This document shows positions 34,305 to 43,430 of a stretch of DNA of 64,000 bases, piece by piece; within the stretch, counting starts at the first letter, position 1, and each line of letters starts with the position of its first letter. The position numbers and the translations under genes were made by a program. The notes under the pieces are model-generated. The model had not been told where the DNA came from, did no database searches, and saw nothing but the letters and a program-made list of their open reading frames with translations. The DNA is from Rugamonas sp. A1-17 (GTDB taxonomy: Bacteria; Pseudomonadota; Gammaproteobacteria; Burkholderiales; Burkholderiaceae_D): the NCBI GenBank assembly GCA_025548565.1, contig JAJLPB010000009.1, positions 124,001 through 188,000 of the forward strand. Direction: 5' to 3'.

Positions 34305-35623
34305 ACACCGCGCTGGCGCCGGCGCCGGCCGCGGCCGCCACGCTGCTGTTCGTGGACGACGAGCCGAACATCCTGTCCTCGCTGCGCCGCCTGTTCCGCC
34401 CGGCCGGCTACCGCGTGCTGATCGCCGAGAGCGGCGCGCTGGGGCTGGAGGTGCTGGAGAAGGAACAGGTCGACCTGGTGATCTCCGACATGCGCATGCC
34501 GGAGATGAACGGCGCCCAGTTCCTGGCCCAGGTGCGGGCCCGCTGGCCCGACACGGTGCGCCTGCTGCTGACCGGCTATTCGGACATCCAGTCGATCCAG
34601 GACGCCATCAACTGCGGCGAGATCTACCGCTACATCACCAAGCCGTGGGAAGACGGCGACATGCTGCTGGTGGTGCGCCACGCGCTGGAACGGCGCCAGC
34701 TGGAGCAGGAGAAGCAGCGGCTGGAAGCGCTGACGCTGCGCCAGAACGAGGAACTCAAGGCGCTCAACCAGAGCCTGGAGGCCAAGGTCGAGGCGCGCAC
34801 GCGCCAGCTGCGCGCCGAACACGACGCCACCGCCGCCGCCAACAACAAGCTCAAACGGAACTTCGTCACCACCATCAAGATCTTCTCCAGCATGATCGAG
34901 CTGCGCGCGCACAACAAGCCCGGCCACGCGCGCCAGGTGGCCGAGCTGGCGCGCCAGCTGGCGGTGCGGCTGGAACTGGACGCGCGCGAGACCCAGGAGA
35001 TCTTCATCGCCGCGCTGCTGCACGACATCGGCAAGATCGGCTTTTCCGACGAGCTGCTGCAGACGCCGCTGACCATGCTGCACGGCGAATCGCTGGGCCT
35101 GTTCCGCAAGCATCCGCAGCGCGCCGCCGAGCTGTTGATGCCGCTGGAGGACTTGCGCGGCAGCGCCGCCATCCTGCGCGGCCAGCTCGAGCGCTTCGAC
35201 GGCAACGGCTTCCCGGACGGCCTGGCCGGCCTGGCGATTCCGCTGGGCGCGCGCATCCTGGCGCTGGCGGCCGACTACTACAACCTGCAACAGGGCGCGA
35301 TGGTGCAGCGCCATCTGCGGCCCGAGGAAGCCAAGTCGCTGATCCTCGACGCCAGCGGCAAGCGCTACGATCCGAACGTGGTGGCGGCCTTCCGCCAGAT
35401 CGTCGATGGCGGCGCCGACGCCGGCGCCGGGGTCGAGGTGCTGTCCGGCGAACTACTGCCGGGCATGACGCTGGCGCGCGACCTGATCAGCCGCGACGGC
35501 CTGATGCTGCTGTCGGTCGACCACGTGCTGGACGCGCGCATGATCCAGCAGGTGCAGGACTTCGAGACCAAGAGCGGCGCCCGGCTGGCGATCTGGGTGC
35601 GCAATCCGAAGGGGGAGGCATGA
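34301..35623 (+). CDS. Response regulator with degenerate HD-GYP domain
   Basis: A 440-residue protein: receiver (12-130; D63 in ISDMRMPEMNG, KPWEDG), coiled coil (about 135-182), HD-GYP-like domain (185-365) and a C-terminal module (about 380-435). The first metal residues are present (H209, HD 241-242, H271), but the HHE triad reads QLE (295-297), GYP reads GFP (303-305) and the second Asp of DxxD is Asn328. Loss of the two histidines argues against normal c-di-GMP hydrolysis. ATGA overlap with both neighbours. It may regulate the operon's EAL protein. Confidence 0.9.
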
Positions 35624-36114
35624 GCAAAATCCTGCTGGTGGACGACGAGGTCAACGTCCTCAACGCGCTGCAGCGCGCGCTGCTGCAGATGCTGCGCGAC
35701 GCGCCGCCGGAGATCGAGACCTGCACCGATCCGTACGAGGCGCTCAAGCGCATCTGCTATTGCGACTTCGACCTGGTGATCTGCGACTACCACATGCCGC
35801 AGATGACCGGCGGCGAGCTGCTGCAGGCGCTCAAGGACGTGGCGCCGGACACGGTGCGCATCATGCTCAGCGCTTCGACCGAGTACAACACCGTGCTGAG
35901 CGCGATCAACCAGGCGCAGGCGTTCCGCTTCATGAGCAAGCCCTGGGATGCCGCCGAGCTGGAGCAGAACGTGCGGCTGGCGCTGGCGCAGCGCGCCGCG
36001 CTGGTGGCGCCGCCCCCGCCCACTCCGCAGGAGCTGGAGGCGCGGCGGCTGGAGGCCGAGGAGCCGGGCCTGCTGGACGTCAAGCGCGACGACGACGGCG
36101 CCGTCATCCTGTAG
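35620..36114 (+). CDS. Single-domain response regulator with C-terminal tail
   Basis: A 164-residue receiver protein: acidic pocket VDDE, phospho-Asp in VICDYHMPQMTGGE, Ser/Ala switch in IMLSAS and the lysine of MSKPWD. A 35-residue acidic tail (PPPTPQELEARRLEAEEPGL) follows and has no effector domain. Likely a phospho-shuttle or phosphate sink between the operon kinase and other partners. Its stop lies inside the convergent kinase gene (11-nt overlap of ends). ATGA overlap with 34301. Confidence 0.9.
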   Translation: MSKILLVDDEVNVLNALQRALLQMLRDAPPEIETCTDPYEALKRICYCDFDLVICDYHMPQMTGGELLQALKDVAPDTVRIMLSASTEYNTVLSAINQAQAFRFMSKPWDAAELEQNVRLALAQRAALVAPPPPTPQELEARRLEAEEPGLLDVKRDDDGAVIL

Positions 36115-37408
36115 CCTGGGCTGGCTGCACCGGCAGGTGCACCGTGAAGCGCGTGCCCTTGCCCACGATCGAAGCGACCTCGATGCGGCCGCCGTGGCGG
36201 TTGACGATCCCGTACGACAGCGACAAGCCCAGCCCCGTGCCGCTGCCGACCGGCTTGGTGGTGAAGAAGGGTTCGAAGATGCGGTGCAGGTTTTCCGGCG
36301 CGATGCCGCAGCCGTTGTCGCCCACCTCGATCCACACCCAGCCGTCGGCCGCGCCGGTGCGGATCGTGATCACGCCCGTCTCGCGCAGCGCGTGGGCGGC
36401 GTTGACCAGCAAATTCATGAACACCTGGTTCAGCTGCGAAGCCAGGCAGGTGACCGGCGGCAGCACGCCGTAGTGCTTCTCCACCTTGGCCTTGTACTTG
36501 ATCTCGTTGCTGACGATGTTGAGCGTGCTGTCCAGGCCATGGTGCAGGTCGGCCACCTGCCATTCGGTCTCGCCGACGTGGGAGAAATCCTTGAGCGCCT
36601 GCACGATGTCCTTGACGCGCTTGAGGCCGTCCATCGATTCGCGCACCAGGTCGGTCACATCCTCCTTGAGGAATTCCAGGTCGGCCTGTTCGCGCAGCGT
36701 GGCCAGCTGGGCCGCCAGCGCCGGGTGCGGCGCGGCCGCCTGCTCGTAGCGCTCGATCACGCCCAGCAGGGTGCCGACATAGTTTTTCAGCGAGCCCATG
36801 TTGGAGTTGACGAAGCCGACCGGGTTGTTGATCTCGTGCGCGATGCCGGCCGCCAGCTGGCCGATCGACGCCATCTTTTCCGACTGTAGCAGCTGCTCGT
36901 GGGCGTTGCGCAGCTCGCCGATCAGCGCCTGCTGCTCGACGCCCTTGGCCTGCAGCGCCTCCTCCATGCGCTTGCGCTCGGTGATGTCGGTCAGCGAGCC
37001 GATCACCTCCAGCGGCACGCCGTTCTCGTCGCGGATCAGGCGCAGCGTGTCGTGCATCCACAGATAGCTGCCGTCGCTGACGCGGAAGCGGTACTCGTAG
37101 GCGCGCTGGCCCTCGCTGAACACCAGCGCCAGGCTGGAGAAGATGTTGGGCGCGTCGTCGGGATGGATGTGGTCGAACCAGAAGTTGGGGTCGGCCACCA
37201 TCTGCTCGGGCCGGTAGCCCAGCACGTTGTAGGCGTTGTTGCTGACGAAGGTCATCTTGAAGTCGCCGCTGGGCACGGTGCAGTAGATGATGGCCGGCGT
37301 GTTGTCGACCAGGTACTGCAGCCGCACCAGGGGCGAAGCCGCCTCTGCCACCGGCGCGGCACGGGGCGCGGCGGTGTCGGAAGAAAAGTCGAATTCCTCG
37401 AATTGCAT
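36104..37408 (-). CDS. PAS sensor histidine kinase, paralogue facing the signalling operon
   Basis: A 434-residue kinase with a PAS domain (about 25-150; VDNTPAIIYCTVPSGDFKMT, NVLGYRPEQMV, PAC-like GSLTDITERKRMEE). H-box QLAAGIAHEINNPVGFVNSN and HATPase motifs LLVNAAHAL, DNGCGIAPEN and GTGLGLSLSYG follow. From the H-box on, it is close to the kinase at 32886. It is transcribed toward the operon and overlaps its last gene at the 3' ends. It may phosphorylate the same receivers. Confidence 0.92.
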   Translation of the reverse strand: MQFEEFDFSSDTAAPRAAPVAEAASPLVRLQYLVDNTPAIIYCTVPSGDFKMTFVSNNAYNVLGYRPEQMVADPNFWFDHIHPDDAPNIFSSLALVFSEGQRAYEYRFRVSDGSYLWMHDTLRLIRDENGVPLEVIGSLTDITERKRMEEALQAKGVEQQALIGELRNAHEQLLQSEKMASIGQLAAGIAHEINNPVGFVNSNMGSLKNYVGTLLGVIERYEQAAAPHPALAAQLATLREQADLEFLKEDVTDLVRESMDGLKRVKDIVQALKDFSHVGETEWQVADLHHGLDSTLNIVSNEIKYKAKVEKHYGVLPPVTCLASQLNQVFMNLLVNAAHALRETGVITIRTGAADGWVWIEVGDNGCGIAPENLHRIFEPFFTTKPVGSGTGLGLSLSYGIVNRHGGRIEVASIVGKGTRFTVHLPVQPAQATG

Positions 37409-37499
37409 AATGGTAGCCTCGCGACGCGTCTCCCACGCGCACTTTGCGGTCCATGCGCGATGTGATTCGATTATGCCCTAGTTCCCGCGCGGAAGGTGT

Positions 37500-38372
37500 T
37501 CAGTGCGACCAGTGTGGCGTCCACTCATACGATGGCTCGGGCGGTGGCGGCGGTGGCGGCGGCATCCACGCGCGCGGATCGACCCGGTAGTATTTGAGGA
37601 ATTCGGCGAACAGCTCGGCGTGGTGCTCGGCCATCTGGTAGGGCTTCTCGAAGAAGGTCTCGGTGGCGACGGCAAAGAATTCGGCCGGGTTGGTGGCGCC
37701 GTAGTGGTCCATCACGCTGTGCTGGCGGTACATGGCGCTGTGGCGCAGGTGCTGGAAATCGCGCTCCAGCACTTCCGACCATTCGCGGTAGCTGGCCGGG
37801 TTGCCGAGGTACGGGGCGCCGTTGGCGCGGCCCGATTCGCTGTCGAGCTGGTGGGCGAATTCATGCAGCACGATGTTGTGGCCGTCGGTCCAGTCGCCCG
37901 CGCCCCGCTGCACATCGTCCCACGACAGGATCACGCGGCCGTCGTCCCAGGATTCGCCCAGCATGCTCTGATGGCCGGGCGTGACCACCCCGCCCGGCCC
38001 GACCTCGGCGCGGCGCGCCACGAAGGCGCTGGGGTAGACCAGGATGGTGTGCAGCGCGGGATACACCTTGGTGGGACGGTTCAGCAGCAGCAGGCAGGCC
38101 TGGCCGGCGATGGTGACGGCCATCTCGTCGGTGACCTCCAGCCCTTCGCAGCCGATGAATTTTTTCTGGTGCAGGAACTGCACCACCAGCCGCTGCAGCT
38201 GCTGCCGCAGGCCGGCGTCCATGCGGAGATAGACCGGGATGTTACGCTGCAGGACAGCCACCGCCTCGGCCGGCAGCGGCTGCGCCAGCACCCGGCGCAA
38301 GCGCCAGCGCGGGTAGTAAAAAGGCAGCGCTATCAGCAGCGCCGTCAGGCCGATCCAGGTCAAAGCTTCCAT
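37500..38372 (-). CDS. mtfA: MtfA-type zinc peptidase
   Basis: A 290-residue M90 family peptidase. In E. coli MtfA interacts with the Mlc repressor and cleaves peptides. A hydrophobic N-terminal segment (residues 5-20) may anchor it. Zinc motif HNIVLHEFAHQLDSESG is near residue 170, with TNPAEFFAVATETFFEKP carrying the downstream Glu ligand. The C-terminus has an unusual run of eight prolines before EPSYEWTPH, likely a flexible tail. No ptsG/Mlc genes are near. Confidence 0.92.
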   Translation of the reverse strand: MEALTWIGLTALLIALPFYYPRWRLRRVLAQPLPAEAVAVLQRNIPVYLRMDAGLRQQLQRLVVQFLHQKKFIGCEGLEVTDEMAVTIAGQACLLLLNRPTKVYPALHTILVYPSAFVARRAEVGPGGVVTPGHQSMLGESWDDGRVILSWDDVQRGAGDWTDGHNIVLHEFAHQLDSESGRANGAPYLGNPASYREWSEVLERDFQHLRHSAMYRQHSVMDHYGATNPAEFFAVATETFFEKPYQMAEHHAELFAEFLKYYRVDPRAWMPPPPPPPPEPSYEWTPHWSH

Positions 38373-38444
38373 GTGCCGCGCGTCCGTATGATGTATGTCC
38401 AGTCAGGGCTAGGTGGGGCGCCTTGCCGACATTTCAATATGCAA

Positions 38445-38466
38445 ACAGCCGGGCTTGGCCGGCTGT
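38445..38466 (-). terminator. Weak terminator hairpin below the winged-helix gene
   Basis: ACAGCCGG (38445-38452) pairs perfectly with CCGGCTGT (38459-38466), loop GCTTGG. In the minus direction it is followed by a short T run (TTTGC). It would end transcription coming from 39123. Confidence 0.5.
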
Positions 38467-38490
38467 CTCATCATACGCCGTGCGCGGCGG

Positions 38491-39123
38491 TCAGACGGTT
38501 TCTTCTTTTTGCATCGACGGCGCCGAGCCGAACAGCGCGGCCACCAGCGGATCGCGCATCACAGGGCCGCGGTTGACGCGGATCGCATAGTGCGTGTCGT
38601 CGGCCAGGATGTGGAAGTGGCGGCCGCTGCCGGCCATCGCCTGTTCGCGCAGGCCGGGACGCTCCTTGCGCGGCGGCGCGCCTTCGCGCTTGGGCTGGAC
38701 GATGGCGGCCAGGAAGGCGCTGACGCGCTCCGGATCCGGCGTGAGCTGGTAGACGGCCTTGCCCAGGTAGGTGGCCGTGCCCTCGACGTAGCGGGCCAGC
38801 TCGATCACGCCGGCTTCACGCAGGTCGCGGATGTATTTGCGGGCGCCGGACGGCGAGAATTTGAGGAACCAGGCGATTTCGTCGGCCAGCATCTCGTGCA
38901 GCTGCAATTCGCCGATCAGCTTTTGCATGTTTTCGATGCGGCGCAGCGTGGCCGAGGTCGAGCGCACGCGCTCGATGGAAGCCATCGACAGCGCAGGCTT
39001 CCGGTCCAGAGGCGCGGGGGCGGGACGCTCCACCAGCATCAGCTTGGCCGTGGTGGATTGCATTTCCGGCGAGGCTTTCATCTCGTTCTGGACCAGATGT
39101 TGAGGTTGTCTAACTGCATGCAT
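38491..39123 (-). CDS. Winged-helix domain protein, probable transcriptional regulator
   Basis: A 210-residue protein. The middle (about 70-125) reads like a MarR/IclR-type winged helix: LIGELQLHEMLADEIAWFLK, FSPSGARKYIRDLREAGVIE, LARYVEGTATYLGKAVYQL. The N-terminus is a low-complexity extension and the C-terminus carries a His-rich RHFHILADDTHYAIRVNRGP segment. I cannot assign a family. It is transcribed away from the ompA-like gene with 333 bp between them. Confidence 0.7.
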   Translation of the reverse strand: MHAVRQPQHLVQNEMKASPEMQSTTAKLMLVERPAPAPLDRKPALSMASIERVRSTSATLRRIENMQKLIGELQLHEMLADEIAWFLKFSPSGARKYIRDLREAGVIELARYVEGTATYLGKAVYQLTPDPERVSAFLAAIVQPKREGAPPRKERPGLREQAMAGSGRHFHILADDTHYAIRVNRGPVMRDPLVAALFGSAPSMQKEETV

Positions 39124-39348
39124 GGGATCACTCCTTATAACAATTGCCGAGATTAGTGGCAGCGGATGTCGTGGCGGGCGGCTGGCATCTCGCTACGGTC
39201 TCTGCATCTGACTCAAGAATGCCTTTTCGCAGCGCATTGGTCTGTGCGGCAACGAACATTAGCGAAAATACTGGGCACTTAAGCTGTGACAAGGCGCTTT
39301 TATTTAAGTTTCAAGAAGTGTGATGAATTTGATACAGCGCAAGCCTTC
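39124..39348. other. Non-coding intergenic stretch upstream of the ompA-like gene
   Basis: This is the first part of a 333-bp gap (39124-39456), AT-richer than its surroundings. No ORF, tRNA or terminator can be supported here. The right part of the gap holds the Crp/Fnr-type site and -10 given at 39349-39390. Confidence 0.6.
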
Positions 39349-39390
39349 GTACGCTAACGCACGGAAGAGCTGCACCAAACTGCTTATTCT
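39349..39390 (+). promoter_or_regulatory. Class II Crp/Fnr-type site plus -10 for the ompA-like gene
   Basis: Palindrome GTACG-CTAA-CGCAC (39349-39362) followed after exactly 22 nt by TATTCT (39385-39390). The predicted start is near 39397, giving a leader of about 60 nt to the TTG start. One of seven such arrangements in the window. Confidence 0.7.
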
Positions 39391-39456
39391 CCGGTCGAAC
39401 AGCGACACTTCACTTGCTGTTGCAGCAGCACACTCATCATTAAACGGGAGCTCATT

Positions 39457-40503
39457 TTGAATAAAACTAAGAAAATCGCCCTCGCGACCGCAGCGTTATG
39501 CGCGTCGTTTTCCGCCCTGGCACAGGATGCGGTCATCAATCCATCGTGGTATGTCCAGCCCAGCCTGAACGCCATGAAGCCCGATTCGGACTTCGGCGTG
39601 GACAAGCGCGGCTACGGCGCCGGCCTCAAGTTCGGCAAGGCGCTCAATCAGGACTGGGACCTGCAGCTCGGCACCACCTACGCCCGCTCGCGCGAAAACG
39701 GCGAGCGCTACCAGCAGAACACGCTGGGGGTGGACGGCCTGTACATGTTCTCGCGCAAATCGTTCCGGCCCTTCCTGCTGATCGGCGTCGGCGCCGAGCG
39801 CGACAAGGCCAACCTGAACGCCTTCGGCGAACGCAGCAAGACTTCGCCCTACCTGAGCGCCGGCCTGGGCTTCCAGGCCGACATCAGCGACCAAGTCGCC
39901 TTCCAGGCCGACCTGCGGGACGTGCACGGCTTCATCCGTGGCAGCGAGTTCCCGAACAGCAAGAGCAATAACTACTACGCAACAATCGGCCTGAACATCG
40001 CCTTCAACGCGCCGCCGAAAGCCGCGCCGCCGGCGCCGCCGCCACCACCGGTCGCGGCCGAGCCTCCTCCACCACCGCCGCAACCGGCGCCACCGCCACC
40101 GCCACCGCCGCCACCGGCGAAGTTCGAGAAGGTGACGATGTCGGCCACCGAGCTGTTCGGCTTCGACAGCGCCAAGCTGGGCCCTAGCCAGCCCAAGCTG
40201 GACGACATCGCCAACGTGCTCAACACCAATCCCGGCATCGACAACGTGGTCATCTCCGGCTACGCGGACCGCTTGGGCAGCGACAAGTACAACATCAAGC
40301 TGTCCGAGCGCCGCGCCAACGCGGTCAAGGACTACCTGGTCGGCAAGGGCGTGGCCGCCAACCGCCTGAGCGCTGTCGGCAAGGGCAAGGCCAATCCCGT
40401 CGTCACTTGCAACAACAAGAAACGCGCGGACCTGATCAAGTGCCTGGAACCGAACCGCCGCGTCGAGGTCGAACAGATCACCGTCGAACGGCGCGTGCAA
40501 TAA
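39457..40503 (+). CDS. OmpA family outer-membrane protein
   Basis: A 348-residue protein with signal peptide (about 1-22, SFSALAQ), an eight-strand-type barrel region (about 23-185; QPSLNAMKPDSDFGVDKRGY), a Pro/Ala-rich linker of about 40 residues, and an OmpA C-terminal peptidoglycan-binding domain (about 230-345; ISGYADRLGSDKYNIKLSER, RVEVEQ). The start codon is TTG with SD ACGGGAG 6 nt before it. CNNKKRADLIKC holds a cysteine pair. A Crp/Fnr-type site lies 95 bp upstream. It is the best-defined envelope target of the regulon proposed here. Confidence 0.92.
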   Translation: MNKTKKIALATAALCASFSALAQDAVINPSWYVQPSLNAMKPDSDFGVDKRGYGAGLKFGKALNQDWDLQLGTTYARSRENGERYQQNTLGVDGLYMFSRKSFRPFLLIGVGAERDKANLNAFGERSKTSPYLSAGLGFQADISDQVAFQADLRDVHGFIRGSEFPNSKSNNYYATIGLNIAFNAPPKAAPPAPPPPPVAAEPPPPPPQPAPPPPPPPPPAKFEKVTMSATELFGFDSAKLGPSQPKLDDIANVLNTNPGIDNVVISGYADRLGSDKYNIKLSERRANAVKDYLVGKGVAANRLSAVGKGKANPVVTCNNKKRADLIKCLEPNRRVEVEQITVERRVQ

Positions 40504-40515
40504 GTTGAAAAACCA

Positions 40516-40537
40516 CCCCGCTCCGGCGGGGTTTTTT
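40516..40537 (+). terminator. Terminator after the ompA-like gene
   Basis: CCCCGC (40516-40521), loop TCCG, GCGGGG (40526-40531) and six T (40532-40537). The next gene's ATG is at 40541, so the U tract abuts its start codon. Confidence 0.9.
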
Positions 40538-40540
40538 CTC

Positions 40541-41401
40541 ATGAAACGCAACCTGGGCTCGGTGCTGAAATGCACCGTCACCGAATGGCTGGAACACCGC
40601 GCCAGCAGCAAGGGCGCGGCGCTGGCGTTCTACACGCTGTTCTCGATGGCGCCCATCCTGGTGCTGGTGCTGGCCATCGCCGGCTGGTTCTACGGGCCGC
40701 AGGCGGCGCGCGGCCAGTTGTTCGGCGAGCTGCGCGGCCTGGTCGGCGCGCAGGGCGCGGAGGCGGTGCAACTGGTGCTGGCCGGCGCCCGCAACAAGGA
40801 GGAAGGCCGCCTCGCCACCCTGGCGGCCGGCGCCCTGCTGCTGTTCGGCGCGACCAGCGTGTTTGCCGAGCTCAAGGCCAGCCTGGACGATATCTGGCAA
40901 GTGCCGCCGCTGGTCCACGGCACCGTCTGGGACGTGATCCGCACCCGCCTGCTCTCCTTCGGCATGATCCTGGTGCTGGCGTTTTTGCTGATGGTGTCGC
41001 TGGTGGTCAGCGCCGCGCTGACCGTGCTGGAAAACCTGTGGGATGCCTACTGGCGCGACGCCGGCCGGGTGCTCACGGGCGTCAACTTCATCATCAGCTA
41101 CCTCGTCATCGCCGCCCTGTTCGGCGTGATCTTCAAGCTGCTGCCGCGCGTGCGGCTGTCCTGGCACGACGTGACGATAGGCGCGCTGGGCACGGCCGCG
41201 CTGTTCACACTGGGGAAATACCTGATCGGCGCCTATATCGGCAACAGCGGCGTCACCAGCAGCTTCGGCGCCGCCGGCTCGATGATCGCGCTGCTGCTGT
41301 GGGTGTACTACTCGGCGCAGATCTTCTTCCTCGGCGCCGAGTTCGCGCGCCAGTACGCGCTGCAGCTGGGCAGCCTGCGCAAGCAACAAGCGATCAAATG
41401 A
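40541..41401 (+). CDS. YihY/UPF0761 (BrkB-like) inner-membrane protein
   Basis: A 286-residue membrane protein of the YihY/BrkB family. Six hydrophobic segments are visible, beginning GAALAFYTLFSMAPILVLVL and including LLLWVYYSAQIFFLGAEFAR near the end, the family's final conserved motif. Older 'ribonuclease BN' annotations for this family are not supported; its transport or lipid role is unknown. No SD precedes the ATG, and a TTG 36 nt upstream lies inside the previous terminator. Translation start is therefore uncertain. Confidence 0.9.
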   Translation: MKRNLGSVLKCTVTEWLEHRASSKGAALAFYTLFSMAPILVLVLAIAGWFYGPQAARGQLFGELRGLVGAQGAEAVQLVLAGARNKEEGRLATLAAGALLLFGATSVFAELKASLDDIWQVPPLVHGTVWDVIRTRLLSFGMILVLAFLLMVSLVVSAALTVLENLWDAYWRDAGRVLTGVNFIISYLVIAALFGVIFKLLPRVRLSWHDVTIGALGTAALFTLGKYLIGAYIGNSGVTSSFGAAGSMIALLLWVYYSAQIFFLGAEFARQYALQLGSLRKQQAIK

Positions 41402-41405
41402 GCGA

Positions 41406-41693
41406 TCAGATCGGCCGGCGCAGATAGGCGCGCGGCGTGGCCACCGGCAGGTCGGCCACCGGCAGCGACGCGGCCAGCGCCTGCTGGTCCGCCTCGCGCA
41501 CCTTGGCGTCCGGCGCCAGCACGCGCTCGATCACCTGCGGATTGATGCCTATGCCCTGCAGGAACTGCACCGCGCTGGCCGTGCCGATGTCGCGCTGCAC
41601 TTCCAGCGCGTGGCGCACGATGAATTCCAATGAGTGCCAACCCGCGGTATCTGACGTTTCCGGCCGGCGGCGGCGGTCATGCTCTGGGCTCAT
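41406..41693 (-). CDS. Hypothetical protein
   Basis: A 95-residue soluble protein with no signal or membrane segment: SLEFIVRHALEVQRDIGTAS, QFLQGIGINPQVIERVLAPD, VATPRAYLRRP. It is convergent with the YihY gene. I see no family signature; the amphipathic middle could bind a partner. Confidence 0.6.
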   Translation of the reverse strand: MSPEHDRRRRPETSDTAGWHSLEFIVRHALEVQRDIGTASAVQFLQGIGINPQVIERVLAPDAKVREADQQALAASLPVADLPVATPRAYLRRPI

Positions 41694-41780
41694 GGCTTGC
41701 TCCTCGAAGTGTCTACACTGCGTGTCTGTACTACTGCTTATGTTAGCCGTCTGCCGGATAGAAACAAGTCCCGTTTGCAG

Positions 41781-42932
41781 CTACTCGCCCAACAACTCCG
41801 CCACCACTTCCATGCCCTCGACGCGCTCGGCCACCACCTTGACGATGACGATCAGCGGCACGCCCAGCAGCAGGCCGGACACGCCCCACAACCAGCCCCA
41901 GAACAACAGGCTGACGAACACCGCCGCCGCGTTCATGCGGGCGAAGCGCCCGGTCATCCAGGTCGCCACCACGGTGCCGACCAAGGTGGCGATCGCCAGC
42001 GAGGCGCCCATCACCAGCAGGCTGGTCTGCAGCGATTCGAATTGCAGGAAGGCTGCCGCGCCGGTGGCCAGCATGATCAGCAAGGGACCGAAATACGGCA
42101 TCACGTGCAGCAGCCCGGCCACGATGGCCCAGGCGCCGGCGTTCTCCAGGCCGATCCAGCGCAGCGCGATCCACATCAGCAAGGACAGCAGGCCGTTGGT
42201 GACCAACAGCATCAGCATGTATTTCTGGATCGACGAATTGATGTCCTCCAGGATGTGCACGGTGATCTTCTTCTTGCTCAACGACGGCCCGGTCAGCTTG
42301 ACCAGCTTGCGCTTGAAGGTGTCGCCCGACAGCAGCAGGAAGAACACCAGGAAGATCACCATGGTCGCCTGGCTGAGAAAGCCCATCACGCCCATCGAGC
42401 CGGCCCACAGCCAGTCCAGCACCGGGATGGTGCCGCTGTCCGGCGGCGGCGCGGCCTTGCGCGCGGCGCGCCGCTCCTGCGCGCCGGCGGTGGCCTGCTG
42501 CAGTTCGGTGGCCACCGCCTGGATGCGCTGCAGCGTGCTGGGACCGCCGTGCAGGCGCTCCGCCATCAGCCGCGACAGCTTGTGGCTGACGGTGGGCAGC
42601 TCCTCGACGATGGCTTCGAACTCGCCCTGCACCTTGTCGATCACGACGAAGGCGCCGCCGAGGATGGCGGCGGTGATCAGGGTGGCGCCGGCCGCGCGCG
42701 GAATGCGCAGGCGCTCCAGCCAGCACACGATGGGGCTGAGCATGTAGGTGATCAGGATGCCGAGCAGCAGCGGCACCAGGAAATTGCGCGACCATTGCAG
42801 CGCATAGACAAACGCCACGGTCGCGATGACGCCGAGCGCCAGGCCGCGCGCGTTGACGTGCAGCGGAATGCGCTGAAGTTCAGCATCTTCGGCCGCCGGA
42901 TCGATGCGGGGCAGTCCGGGCGGCAGGTTCAT
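41781..42932 (-). CDS. AI-2E family transporter
   Basis: A 383-residue inner-membrane protein of the AI-2E/UPF0118 family, which includes autoinducer exporters and Na+/H+ antiporters. N-terminal helices (LGVIATVAFVYALQWSRNFL, LVPLLLGILITYMLSPIVCW) are followed by a soluble helical insertion (about 105-190). A C-terminal helix bundle has LLHVMPYFGPLLIM and FWGWLWGVSGLLLGVPLIVI, the most conserved part. ATG 42932 was preferred over a TTG at 42944 because it follows a terminator hairpin closely. Substrate not deducible. Confidence 0.9.
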   Translation of the reverse strand: MNLPPGLPRIDPAAEDAELQRIPLHVNARGLALGVIATVAFVYALQWSRNFLVPLLLGILITYMLSPIVCWLERLRIPRAAGATLITAAILGGAFVVIDKVQGEFEAIVEELPTVSHKLSRLMAERLHGGPSTLQRIQAVATELQQATAGAQERRAARKAAPPPDSGTIPVLDWLWAGSMGVMGFLSQATMVIFLVFFLLLSGDTFKRKLVKLTGPSLSKKKITVHILEDINSSIQKYMLMLLVTNGLLSLLMWIALRWIGLENAGAWAIVAGLLHVMPYFGPLLIMLATGAAAFLQFESLQTSLLVMGASLAIATLVGTVVATWMTGRFARMNAAAVFVSLLFWGWLWGVSGLLLGVPLIVIVKVVAERVEGMEVVAELLGE

Positions 42933-42942
42933 GATGGCTCGC

Positions 42943-42970
42943 AAAAAAAACGGCGCGGCTGGGCCGCGCC
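42943..42970 (-). terminator. Terminator of the BON gene, abutting the AI-2E transporter start
   Basis: GGCGCGGC (42952-42959), loop TGG, GCCGCGCC (42963-42970), with an eight-A run on the plus strand at 42943-42950 acting as the U tract for minus-strand transcription. The AI-2E ATG at 42932 lies 10 nt past the U tract. Confidence 0.88.
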
Positions 42971-42982
42971 GGCGGGGCTGGC

Positions 42983-43294
42983 TTACTTGACGCGGATGTC
43001 GTTCTTCACAGCGGTCACGCCCTTGATGCTGCGCGCCACTTCGCCGGCCTTGGCGATGTCCTCAGGCTGGGCCACGAAGCCGCTCAGCTGCACCGTGCCT
43101 TTGAAAGTCTCCACATTGATTTCGGTGGATTTCAGGCTGGGCTCGTTGAAGATGCCGGCCTTGACCTTGGTGGTGATGACGGAATCGTCGACATATTCGC
43201 CCGTGCCTTCCTTGGTCGAGGTCGACGCGCAGCCGGCCGTGGCCAGCAACGATACGGTGAACAGGGCAGTGGCGATTTTATGTGCGATTTTCAT
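42983..43294 (-). CDS. BON domain lipoprotein
   Basis: A 103-residue lipoprotein: signal peptide with lipobox ATAGC (Cys near residue 22), then one BON domain (YVDDSVITTKVKAGIFNEPS, FKGTVQLSGFVAQPEDIAKA), the OsmY/DolP phospholipid-binding type. ATG 43294 has AAGGAGAATGCC upstream. The start was moved from 43342 to fit the signal peptide. It is divergent from the glycine-zipper lipoprotein at 43500 with a Crp/Fnr-type site serving each direction; osmotic/envelope stress role inferred. Confidence 0.9.
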   Translation of the reverse strand: MKIAHKIATALFTVSLLATAGCASTSTKEGTGEYVDDSVITTKVKAGIFNEPSLKSTEINVETFKGTVQLSGFVAQPEDIAKAGEVARSIKGVTAVKNDIRVK

Positions 43295-43364
43295 GGCATT
43301 CTCCTTGATTGGTAAACAGCGGTTTGTCAGCCAGCAGGTCACGATGCCCGCTACCGATGCAGCC

Positions 43365-43406
43365 GTTTTACGCCCCTTCCCCGCTCACCTCTGTTCGCTA
43401 ACGTAC
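43365..43406 (-). promoter_or_regulatory. Class II Crp/Fnr-type site plus -10 for the BON gene
   Basis: Palindrome GTTCG-CTAA-CGTAC (43393-43406). On the minus strand, 22 nt beyond it, is TAAAAC (43370-43365). The predicted start near 43358 leaves a leader of about 64 nt. It is one half of a divergent pair with the site at 43431. Confidence 0.65.
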
Positions 43407-43430
43407 ACAACGCAAACATCGCTGGACTGA

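Noticed and set aside
40020..40125. GCC/CCG-rich repeat run that could be a CRISPR or satellite repeat
   Set aside because: It encodes the Pro/Ala linker of the OmpA-family protein.
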